Assembly: GCA_030272155.1 (NCBI GenBank)
Contig: CP126197.1
Location: 3,712,001-3,776,000, forward strand
Length of the DNA stretch: 64,000 nucleotides
Source: Tetradesmus obliquus
Taxonomy: Eukaryota; Chlorophyta; Chlorophyceae; Sphaeropleales; Scenedesmaceae
Reading direction: 5' to 3'
Below the pieces are notes generated by a model that worked only from the letters and a program-made list of their open reading frames with translations, made no database searches and was not told where the DNA came from. Position numbers and translations under genes: made by a program. Positions 46,131 to 57,152 of the stretch are shown piece by piece; position 1 is the first letter of the stretch, and each line of letters opens with the position of its first letter.

Positions 46131-48273
46131 ACCAGGACACCACGCCTGTGCGGCCAGCGCTGTATCAGCCGTTACTGGTGCACAAAGCCAACTCCAGGTT
46201 TCAAACACAACTTGAGGCGCTCACAACGCTGCGCGCGCCATAATCTAGGTCCTGACGAGCAAACAAACTCACCACAAACAAGGTCTCAACGAGCACACAA
46301 ACCTGAATCAGCACAGCATGATCTGGAAGCACGCCGGTGCAACATGTGCCAAGCAAACAATCAATCAAGATTCTCGAAATGCAGACCGGAGCTTGCACCA
46401 GCCATACAGCAAACCGTAGCAAGCAGCAGGCAATGTGAATGCGCACATGTAAAGCTCTCACAGCAGGCCCATACAGCGTGACATGGCCGCACCAGTCGTA
46501 TCAGATGCGCCAAGCCTTTTGTATGCAGCAGAACAATCCCTCAGGGTGCAATCTGTGCACCTGGCAGGAAGTATAGCTTCCTGCCAAGCGCGCAGCTCCC
46601 TGATCACATCCACGACGATGAAAACTTTGTCTGCACGTGCTGCCCTGTGGAATCATCAGAAGAGCACAAGGCCAGAAAACAACGGCGACGTGCAGGCTGA
46701 CACTCGAACGAGCTCTGTGTGGAAGGCCCGATTGAGAGGCCACACAGGCACGTTGTGTTGCATGCTCTCACTTTCAGGATACGCCGCAAGCGGTGCAGCT
46801 GCCAGCAGCGTTGCAGACTGATCACTCAGCAACCACACACACATACACACTTCAAACACAGCCAAACCTCGCTCGGTCGGTTTTGCTCTGCCTAATGTAA
46901 CGGCACTCGCCAGGCCAGCAGCACCCACCATGATGCAAGAAAAGCAACGGCAACCAGGAGTCAACACAGGCCACCATAGCGAAACAAAAGCAGCAGCAGA
47001 TGCGCATTGCATGTGCACTCTGCATTCTGCACACGCCCTCAAATCAAGCAAGGCAACTGACAGCTCTGGCTTGCAGTGATAAGACAACCTGCTGCTGCAT
47101 GCACCCTTCTATGCAGATGCATGCTTGGCAGCAGGTGCCCAGCAGCTAAAATCACGAATCAACCCATTCCCTGAACAGTTTATGGAGTCAGCCGCAGTGT
47201 GCAGCTGCCCCTGGCAGCTGTGTTGCCTGGTGGCTGCTACAGCATGCCAGCAGTGGAGCGGAGCATCCAACTCTGAAGCTGCAAGGCAGCGGCCGCCGCA
47301 CCAATCGTCTGGCTGCTGCCGCTTTTGATCCATCACCTGAACGCATGTACAACGCGCAACATAGAAACAGCCGAGGGAATGCATCAGGCTGCTGTTCAGC
47401 CTGTGCCCTTTGCCACGCAAAGCAACACCTGAAGCATCCCAACTGGACCTTGTGCAACAGCTAGCCAAACAAGCAGCAGCTGTCACAGGAAAAGGCGCGC
47501 AGCTGGCCCTAAAAAGCAAAATATACCATACACCCGGCTGCTTATAACGATGCCATCTGTCATGTACTAAACCTGTACGCATCACACTGCAGCCTCGCAG
47601 AGCATCTAGCCTGTCAATATGCATACAAGGCCACACACAGAACTGACCACTGCCAATGGGTTGCTACACATGCTGAGGACGAGTGTGGAGCACGGGCGAT
47701 TTGCCGGTGGCCTGCAAATGAAGGTCAAACATGTTCCAAAGAGGTCAAACATGTTTTGACGGTGCAACAGATGCCGCGCCACGCCACGCCCGGCTCAAAA
47801 CCAAACCAGGCAAATTGACAGCAGGGTAGCCTGCTGCGTTGTGGCATGCACGATAATATTTGTGGTCTACTGAATGCATGATTGCTGTTGGGCACTGCCG
47901 GCAGCAACTAGCAGCGCATGCCAGCAATGCAAATGCAGCTGGCTGCAAGACGGGTCACGGCGTTTTGAATTTGTGTAGTGCAGCAGCGGAGGCAATGCAT
48001 GAACTGCTGATTGGCACACAAGTCAGAACAGCAATGATATCGATCTTCAGGCAGGTGCAGCAGAGCGCCAAATGCAGCAGGATTATATCAGCACAACTGT
48101 GCTTGCTCCCAAGTTGCCGGCAGGCACCGTAAACTGTGCTGCTGTGCTGGGCAAAATTGCCGCACGTGCGTATGACAAACCCCAAGCAAGCGGGGTCACA
48201 GCAAAGCAGGCTTTTGGCATCAATCAGCCGGCCTGCTGTTGCTGCCTGCCGCTGAATGCATGCTCGTGATAAC

Positions 48274-48323
48274 AGTAGCATGATGACAGTATTATGATGA
48301 CAGTATTATGATGACAGTAGCAT
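48274..48323. repeat. 17-bp tandem repeat, about three units
   Basis: ATGATGACAGTATT and following TATG are repeated nearly three times, ending in ACAGTAGCATG. Confidence 0.8.
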
Positions 48324-50084
48324 GCGCAGCGGCTGCCTGTGCCCATCAGCCGCAGGCAGCCAGCAAGAATCTCGGAAGATCACAACCTGCCAGATTCTGT
48401 GTCACAAGCATCTATGCTGGAGGTGCAAGGATGCCCTGCCAGCAACACAATCGATGCCCGGTACCGACAGATTCCATGTGCTTCAAATAGTATTAGTAAT
48501 AGCATACATCAACAACGCGTGTCACGGCTCGAGGCAAAACTGCCTAAGCGTCAGGTCAGGCCAGCAACCCACCCTCCCAACCAGCCACCTAGACATGCTG
48601 CAGTGTTTTTTTGCACGAGCCGCTTTGAGGCATGCAATTCGCTGCAACAGCGCACAAGCAACTCGCTGGCGCTGTGTACAGGCAGACCACTTTAACTGTT
48701 GCCCGGGTGCCCTCGTCCCGCCTTCCAAGTCACCACAACTGCAGGCTTCACATGATAACACCCAAGAGCCTAATTGCTGTTGTCTCTGAGCCTAATAGTT
48801 GCAAACACTTCAGGTACAGTGACAAAGGAGCAAACATGGCCAATAGGCAGGCTACTCGAGCTCTACATTGGGCTGTGTGCAGTGCAGCATGCTGCAGAAC
48901 AGCACCAAGTGCAAACTGCACAGACTTGCCGCCTTGCGCTATATACATACATTGCCCTGATGCCTCGTCTGCCGCAGACATCAAGCATCAAGCAGGTGGG
49001 CATTGGATACTCAGCACTGCCAGCATTTTGCCGTTGTAACACATGCCACAAGATGCGTCAGCAAGCAGGTCTGACAAAGCTCCCAAACTCCCTGCTGCCA
49101 ATGACACTCGACACATACACACACATACAGAGCGACAGGTGGCGGTGCGCTTACTGCACCACTCAATCAGCAGAAGCACAGGTTGCCCTTTGCCTAGCTG
49201 TCCTGCATAAAGCACACACCGTACCATTGAATCACCAACACAAAGAAGGCAGTGTCAGGCAAAACATCTGCTCTGAACAAACCAAAACCAACTCTGAGTC
49301 TGGTACTACTCACAATGAGCCATCCGCCTCCATCCTACTTTGTAGTTTCCAGGAAGATAAGGCACTTCAAAGCATTGCTGAGTTTGCGGAACAGCGGCAA
49401 GATACTATGATACGCCAGTGCATCAAACTATTTGCAAGCAGTGTGTGTGCACATGCTGCTTGCGGAATGCCAGAAGCATCTGCCACAGCATCTGCTGCTG
49501 CACTGCTTGCACGCCACGGGAAGCAAGCATCCAAAGTGGACTGTGTCATCACCATCATGCATTAGCCAAACAGCCAAACATGGAGCTGGGCGGAGCCCTG
49601 CAGCAGCAACATGCCTGCTGAACAAAGGCAAACAGAAACATGCCTCAACTACTCAGCACGCTGGAAGTTTGCCAGCACATTCTGGATTCAACGGACCTGG
49701 AGCAGTTATGCGCTTGCAATGATGCCTCACTGTTTCAATCATTGCTGGCAGATGTAGCGCGTCAACAGGAAGTGCACCCGCACTTGAAATTGCAGTCTGG
49801 CCGCTGGTGGTGCTGCTGCTGCCGCCTTTGCAGGTACACAGCAACGGCACTCGCAGCTCGCTGCACAGTAGTGCAGTGCTGGTAGCGCTGAAGCAGCAGC
49901 AAGGTGGCTGACTCAGCCCAAACTTTCACAAATCACTCACAACACACCGCAGAGCTGCAAGTCGACACAACGCTGCTCCGGTGCGTGTGGCTAGCCTGTT
50001 TGCTCCTACACAGCACCCCTGGCTGCTGCCAATGCGTGCTCTGCAGTCACAGCTGCACAAAGGATGCTGCGTGTACACCTCTGT

Positions 50085-50125
50085 AACACACACATAATGT
50101 AACATAATATAACATAACATAACAG
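50085..50125. repeat. Short AT-rich (ATAAC)n-like repeat
   Basis: ATAATGTAACATAATATAAC and following ATAAC units form a short low-complexity tract. Confidence 0.7.
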
Positions 50126-52394
50126 GACAACATCTGGATGTGAAACAGCCAACAACACTCGACCTCAAACTGAAAGGTTTTGGCAGCTACCGGCAAACAG
50201 AGCAGCGCTCTACCTGGTAGACAGTGCACACAGGGGACGCCAGCGCATACTGCTGCGCAATTGCGCCCCCCGCGTGTTGCCAGTGCAATGTGACCCGCAC
50301 CAAGCGCACTGCCATGGTTGTGGCATGAATGAATGCCAAAAGCATGCTGCAGGCAGGCAGGCAAGCATACTCAATGCCCTCTATGTTTACAATGCACAAC
50401 AGCCACAGAAGTGGTGCAGCCTGCGAGTGCAACAAGGCTTGCAAAAGTCTCCGCGCAAGCCCTTAGCAGCAGAACTTCTCCGCAGTGCCTGCAGGTTTCA
50501 ATGGTTACGCGCATGGTGTGACACGCATAGTAAAGTGTGCATGCGCATTCCGGGATTCACACACACGCCTGATTCAAACCCTAACCGCAGATGCAGGTTC
50601 CAAAAGCACAGAAACTTTCCACCAGCAACAAAAGTATTATATCATACACAGAGCAGCATGCCAGCAGGTCACATAGGATACAATACAGCTGGTCACGTGA
50701 CAACAAGCATGCAGGCAGCACCCATGATGTGTAGGCATACCCGCCAATCGAAGTGACATGCATCCACCAACACCGCGCACCCCAGTGCAGCGAGTTGAAC
50801 GCACCCGCGCTGCATGCTGTGATGTACCCCTATACCCCAATGCCCCCACTTGAAATTATGATGTGTAGCGGTGATGATGCCGAGTCATGGAATGAGATGG
50901 TACCCGTGCGCAGCGATGAAGTCTGTGAGGCATGCAAGAAGTGTGAATGACGATGCGGACACCGCTTCTCTTCTTGTCGAACCATCCCTGTACATGTACG
51001 TGCAAAGCCTTCCCAGCTCAAACAACCCCCCAGCTGCCATGTATGCCCTGCTGCCTTGCGTATGACCTGCAAACGACCCGCGCGTGACAAGCGCTAGCCA
51101 GTAGCAGGTACGCAAGCAGAACTGGCATACAGACATACACCTGCAGACAACCCAACAACGTCCCCAAGCCCCACTTTTCACCAAGCATCTAGCCCAACAC
51201 ACAACCACTCAACTGGGGCGGCCATGCAGCCTACGGCTCTGCAGCGCAACACGCAATGCAGAACTGTGGCGTGCATGCCGAAACAGTTGCCCTAAACCTG
51301 TTTTACGTCACACCAGCAGCAGCACAACAACAACTAGTCAACAATCTGCATCACTACCCACCCTGCAGACGCCTTGCCCCAGAACATAGCGTGCCCCAGT
51401 CTTTGCACTTGCTTGGTGCGCAGATGCAAAAAGCAAATGCACGCTGCCAATGAATGCGGTGTGATCACAATCCGCGGCAGCCAGCAGCAGATGTGCCAGT
51501 GACGCAGACAATGGTGCCCCGAGGCGTAATCGCCAACAGTAGTTGCACACCACGCTGCTACTCATTGCCCACATGCAGCAGACCATCAGCGAAACATGCA
51601 CGCAGCCCAGATCAGTTTGCAAAGTACTTGACCACTCGCAGGCTGCCACACTGCGCTGGTGCGCAGGGAGCAACATGCGACCCCTACCATGCGAAAACTG
51701 CAGAATCTCCTGCCACCACAGCCGCGTCGCGTGCCCAAAACCCCAAACCCCTTGCCTCCGTATCCATGCATGGTTGCCACCAGTATCATGTACAACCGTC
51801 CCTTCCTGCATCTGCAGAAAAGGTAATCTAACACAACCAACCCCCACATACGCCCAGAATGCACTGCAGCACACAGCCCAGTGACCACTTTCCCATGTTT
51901 CCAGAGCCAGCCGCAGAAGCACAGCAGGCACAGGTGCTCACAGGCTCGCACATGCGGCTGCCCTGAATGCACCACACGCGCACCAACGCCTCAATGCATA
52001 CACCTGTGTGCAACCAGCAAGCGCTGCAGCCAAAACAAAAAAGCCCGCTACCCCAGCTCGACCTGAAAGAGTGCTGCACACCACTCCCTGCACCCAGACA
52101 GTTATTCGCATGCTGTGGATGGATTGAGATGCGTCGAGCACCTTGGGCCGTGTAATTTGTTTTCCATGCAGATAGTAATTCATACTTCCAGTGATTATCC
52201 TCACCGCCTCATGAGCACAGCGGTAACAGCCCCCCAGGCAGCAACTCACTGCCTGCGAGAGAAATCCGCATGCTCCAAAATGCTGTAACATACACACGCA
52301 CACATTGGTTTATCTCATCTCAACACACGCCTCTGCAACAGCTCAACAACAGCCCATGACTGGACCCTCCATGCTTGCACCAGCAGCAGCACAC

Positions 52395-53892
52395 TCACGC
52401 AAGCAGCCGCGGGTCGTTCAAGCTCTGCAGAGGCGCCACGTCAGCAGCATACAGCGCAGCAGGGCTCGCGTAGATCTCACTCACTGCATACGGCCGGCCG
52501 GCGGCTCGAGCCGCCGCCAGCGCAGACTGCAGCGCCAGCAGCCACTGCATTGGCAGCTTCAGAGATGCCACGCTGTGGCCGGTGAGGCATTGCAGCGCTG
52601 CTTCGCTGCTTTTGAGGCCCAGCAGCAGCTGCGCTGCCGCAAACGCAGCAGCAGCGAGCTCGCTCGGCTTGAACGGCAGCAGGTTGTATTCCAACAGGCT
52701 TGCCTCTGCCAGGTAAGCTGTCAGCCAGTACAACTGACGGTACTGCTGCCGCCGCTGCTGTTGCTGCTGCTGCTGCTGCATGTCGGCGGCAGCCGCGGGG
52801 TCTGCTGCGCCAGCGGCTGCTTCTGCTTCTGCTTCTGCTGAGTCCTGCATTGCAGCCGCCAGTAGCTGCATGCTTCGATGCACGAAGGCCTTGGCTGTCA
52901 CAATGCGAGCCAGATTGTAGTCTAATGTGCGCAGCACGCGGACCTCCAGCAGCACGAGCAGCTGCTGCGGCGCTGATGCATTGTGCTGTAGCTCTGGGGG
53001 TGCATCGCTCGGCATGCGCACAAACTGCGCGAAGCAGTGCACCGACGGCACACACAGCTGCTCGTACTTTGCTGCAAGCCACAGGCAGGCGACGCCCAGT
53101 GGCTGCAGCAGCAGCACGTGTGTTGGCTGCGCAGCAAGGTACGCATCAAAGCATGCTACAGCTGTGAACAGGGACTCTGAGTGGAGGCCAAGCGCTGCTG
53201 CTGCTGCCACCATAGTGTCGATGGCTGCTGCGCGCTGCTCAGGAGTCATGCCGCTGTGCGCTTGTGTGGATTCAAGGTAGAAGCAGCGGCCAGGCTGGTT
53301 TTCCTGGAGGACGCAAGTGCAGGGCAGCAGCAGGCAGGTAGCAGTCAGGCTTTATGTATACTGACTGCAAGCATTCTAGCCGCTGGGGTGTGGGTTGTGT
53401 ACGGAGGCTGGTGCAGGGGTGGTGTGAGGGTGGATGCAGGCTGGTGCGACAGGCGGCTGACAGCACAAGACACACATGCAGATGCATGCTAGAAGACAAC
53501 GGCATTAGAAGCCCGTGCTGCTGCTTTTGTATGCCAGCTGGCTACTTATGCCTGACTGGTCTGCTGGTGCACCCTCTGGCTGCCAGTGCAATGCATCCTA
53601 GGTGCTGCTGCTGCGCCCTTGCGCCGACCATATCGTGGCGTGCGTTTGGTTCCAATCCAATTAAACAAATAAAATGCAAATAAAACAAATAAAACAAATA
53701 AAATCCAATTAAACAAATAAAATGCTTGGTGTAATCAATTGCAGCAGCCTGCCGCATCACCTGCATGCCAAACATGTGCGCATCAAGCTCCTTGTCGGAA
53801 CTCGCTGCAAGGTGGCCGTGCTTCACGTCCATCCCCACAGGCGTTGCAGGCACATGGCCTGCAGCAGCAGCAACAAGCCACAGGCAGCGCAT
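52395..53892 (-). CDS. Cyclin, A/B-like with two cyclin boxes
   Basis: Cyclins activate cyclin-dependent kinases in cell-cycle control. Two exons are supported: about 53892-53761 (start uncertain) and 53303-52395, joining in phase. The first exon gives SDKELDAHMFGMQ, like the start of the cyclin N box. The second gives YLESTQAHSGMTPEQRAAAID, ESLFTAVACFDAYLA, GVACLWLAAKYEQLCVPSV, EVRVLRTLDYNLARI (N box), then after a Q-rich insert YLAEASLLEYNLLPFKPSEL and AAAFAAAQLLLG (C box). YLAEASLLEY fits the YLAELSLLDY signature of A-type cyclins. The usual MRxxLxDW is replaced by MTPEQRAAAID; Arg and Asp are kept. The TGA stop overlaps a good donor (GTGAGT), so the end may be spliced further. No destruction box is visible in these exons. 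Confidence 0.75.
53657..53723. repeat. AT-rich AACAAATAAAAT repeat in cyclin intron
   Basis: Units of CCAATTAAACAAATAAAAT and ACAAATAAA repeat several times in an otherwise GC-rich intron. Confidence 0.85.
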
Positions 53893-55619
53893 GTTGTACT
53901 GTTATACAGTCCTGAGTGCAGGCTCTTGTATGGTGCGCATGTGTGTGCACCCAACCTTCAGCAATCCAGGCTGCTGGTGCTTGCACTCTGTACTGCACGT
54001 GTACAAGTACAGCGGGCCCGACAGTGCTAGTTCAGGGTGCAAATAAATGCTTACTTGTAAGAATGGACGCCTCGGATGAACCCGATGAGAAGCAACCAGA
54101 CTCTTGGCAGGACAGGTCGGCAGGAAAGCGCCCCTGAGGGGTGCACGCCTGCAAACCATTGCGAGCAGCAACAGACCAAAACCGTTTCTAAGACACGACG
54201 CCTGAATATTTATGTGTAACATGCGCGCTGCTGCTTGCCTCTGTTACAGATACAAACTGGCGCGCAAGTGATTCACAACAATGGGGGCGATCACCGGCAT
54301 CAGGAGGCTGCGATGAGATCATACGACAGCCATTTTTGACGTTTTAGAGCCGTCAGCTGACAGAGCGCGCTTGAGCACGATGCATGGCCTCATGAGTGGT
54401 CTGCTGACGGACGCACCCTGTATCTCCGGCGCTATCTTGTGATCTCAGCCCCGCACCTGGTCGCAAGCACCGTTTGCTTTGAGCTCTTCATTGATGCAGC
54501 TCTCGCACGCCTTGTCAGTCTCCATAGGGGCTCCGCTGCCCACGCTGGCCTAGCCTAGCTCCTGGACGTGCGAGACGCCTCTAGGATGCGTTTATTTGCA
54601 GGCAAATCGAAACATTGATTGCACGGATTAGCTGACTTGCGGTACAGTCTATCTTTGAAAAGGAGTTGCGTGTTGGTCCCTGCCCGATCTACGTTGGCTT
54701 GTCCCTGCCTGCACTCTTCCTGACTTGCAGTGACCTTTAACAGCCCCGACCTTGCCATACGTGACCATTCACGGCTGCCGCGTGATCAAGGTCGGGAGTC
54801 ATCGCTTGACCTATAAAGGTCAAAGGGTCGTCACTGGCCTTAAATGCTCACGTACGGCGACCAGAAGCTGCTCTAAGTATTGCAACGCAGTTCTTCAAGA
54901 TTACGAGCGGCTAGTTCAACATGCCAGACACGCAATCCGAATGGCCAGCACAGGCGCTGTACAGGGGCAGACAATGTCAACAACAGAGCACCAACACATG
55001 ATCTTGATCGCAACATTGCTTGCAGCAGCTCATCTTCACCCTATTGAAAAAGAAACAGGTTGTCGGGCTGGGCCTACCAGCAGCAGCAGCCAGTAGACCT
55101 GTGCCACTGCCGCTCATCGCTGATTGGAACAGGGCCCAGAAGCAATCCGCTGCTCTCTGCGTGGCTTCGTACACCAAATCAAAGCACTTAGCATTTTGAG
55201 GCTTGGATGATACCATCTTTTTGTGTGCCCGTGCAAGATGCACGATGTTTCAGCACATATGTAGGTGTCACCCGGTGCATGCTGTCAGTGACCGCCAACA
55301 CTTCAGGCCCCAGCCAGAGGTTTCAAGGGTGGGCATTGATGAGACGATGAGAAGTATGAACTCTGCAACGGCTTTGGTGTCTCAATGCAACTGGATGTGC
55401 CTTTGATCTCGTCCCCGTCATAAGGAGTTCGTCGAAAGCAAAAATTCTCCAACTCACCGCGGGCCTCGTGCCAACGTTCATGCAGCAGAATTCATGAACA
55501 CGACTTGAGCTGCACACTTGCTGATGTCTGCGCGCTGTCAAGGAGGCACAACAGCAGCAGCAGACTAGCAGCAGCAGCAACTAGTAGCACGTGGCTGATT
55601 GATGCAGAGCAAGGCAGCC
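53893..55619. other. Cyclin upstream and membrane-gene upstream region
   Basis: No recognised gene. Further cyclin 5' exons may lie at 53,900-54,200. A 114-codon open frame on the plus strand at 54752-55096 has no visible domain or splice context and is not called. The two flanking genes are divergent, so both promoters should be here. Base composition is more even than in the flanking genes. Confidence 0.4.
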
Positions 55620-56707
55620 ATGTATAGACTAGAGTTTGTCAGCCATCAGTACAGCGCGAACCGGCTTTCGCAGCTGGACAGTGCGTGGTGGGTGCTGTAC
55701 ACCGTGATGACTGTTGTGGGCAAATGGTAAGTCATTGCGGTCACAGCGTACCAGGCAGGTTGCATATGAGGCTGCACTGCCAACAACTACATACTACTTA
55801 ACACAACGTGTAGTGGCAGACATCTGCTTGCTTCTGCAGCTGAGCTGAGCAGCAAAATGGCATGCAGACAGCCCAGAGACAGTAGCCTGCTAAACTGAGC
55901 ACGGACATTTAAGATCCTGCACTTACAGTGCAATCATCTGCAGCAACTTCGTTGTATCCCGACACCACAAGCTGCTGCTGCTGCTGGTCTGCTGCTTTGC
56001 AGGGTGCTAGTGACAGAAAACGAACAGGGCATCTTCGACGCGGCCATTGTCGTTGCGCTGCTGCTTCTGTTTGTGAAGCTGTGCCTGCCGCGTGTGTATG
56101 CACAGTGGCGGGCAGCAATCGTCTTCGTCTTCCACCTGATTCTCACAACGCTACGCGCGTGAGTTCCATCAGCAGACATGCCGGCTAACTTAAACGGCAG
56201 CCGCATAGTTGTTGCATGTTTGTAACTAGCCTGCTTGCCGCACTCCAGATCAGTTGCAGTCCCTCGACGCTAAGAAACACCCGCTGCCGCCAGTTTTGCA
56301 CCGTCAAACTGCAAAGCCGGCAAGTTTGTGGCACAAAGCACCAGCAACGCAAGCCGCCAAGCGGCCAGGGTGCTCACTTTGCTCCCGCCTCAGCAGCACC
56401 TAGTGGCAGTGCAACCGCTTGCAGACACTGCACACCACACAGCAGCAGGCGGTGCAATGTATATTGCTTTGCTGGCAGCCCATTTGCGCTCAACCACTGC
56501 TGGCACGTGCCACTCACACTGGCATCACGCCCGGCTCGCTGCTGCCTGACACTGTGTTTCAACCCTGCTGCTGTACCCTGCAAACCCAAAACCCTAAACC
56601 CAGCATGGCTGTGTTCAGCATGGCCCCGAGGCAGGCTGTGCACTGGCGGCCCTTCAGGCATGCCACTGAGGTGAGGCAGCATGCTCAGGTGTATGCATTG
56701 TCAGCAT

Positions 56708-56739
<32 letters not shown>

Positions 56740-56826
56740 GCAGCGGCAGCGGCAGCGGCAGCAGCAGGCCCTTCAGGCATGCCACTGAGGTGAGGCAGCA
56801 TGCTCAAGTGTATTCATTGTCAGCAT

Positions 56827-56867
<41 letters not shown>

Positions 56868-57109
56868 GCAGCGGCAGCAGCAGCAGCAGCAGCAGCAGGC
56901 CCTTCAGGCATGCCACTGAGGTGAGGCAGCATGCTCCGCGCAGGACAGTGAGCCAGCATAGCTGTAGCGTGTTTGGTGCAGCATGCAGGACAGTGAGCCA
57001 GCCCAGCGCTGGTATGTTGGCTGCAGCTCGCCCGACAGTGGAGCCTGCGGGTGGGATGGTGGGCAGCGAGGTAGCAGCGCACACATTGCGACAGATGCGC
57101 AGCTGACAC

Positions 57110-57152
<43 letters not shown>

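Larger units (their letters stand above)
44311..52394. other. No recognised gene; A/C-rich on plus strand
   Basis: About 8 kb without a recognisable gene. From roughly 45.5 kb the plus strand is rich in A and C, so the minus strand is G/T-rich like introns and UTRs of genes in this window. That suggests leftward transcription, possibly a very long cyclin 3' region, a non-coding RNA or a poorly conserved gene. A possible POLE3 poly(A) signal is TGTAA at 45247-45251. Minor repeats lie at 44655-44750, 45775-46130, 48274-48323 and 50085-50125. All open frames here are short and none shows a domain. Confidence 0.4.

Noticed and set aside
45687-46208. 173-codon minus-strand frame
   Set aside because: Cys/Leu-rich with no recognised motif, and it overlaps degenerate repeats. 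Not called as a gene.
54752-55096. 114-codon open frame between cyclin and membrane-protein genes
   Set aside because: No domain, no repeat or codon pattern like nearby genes, and no splice context. Length alone is weak evidence.
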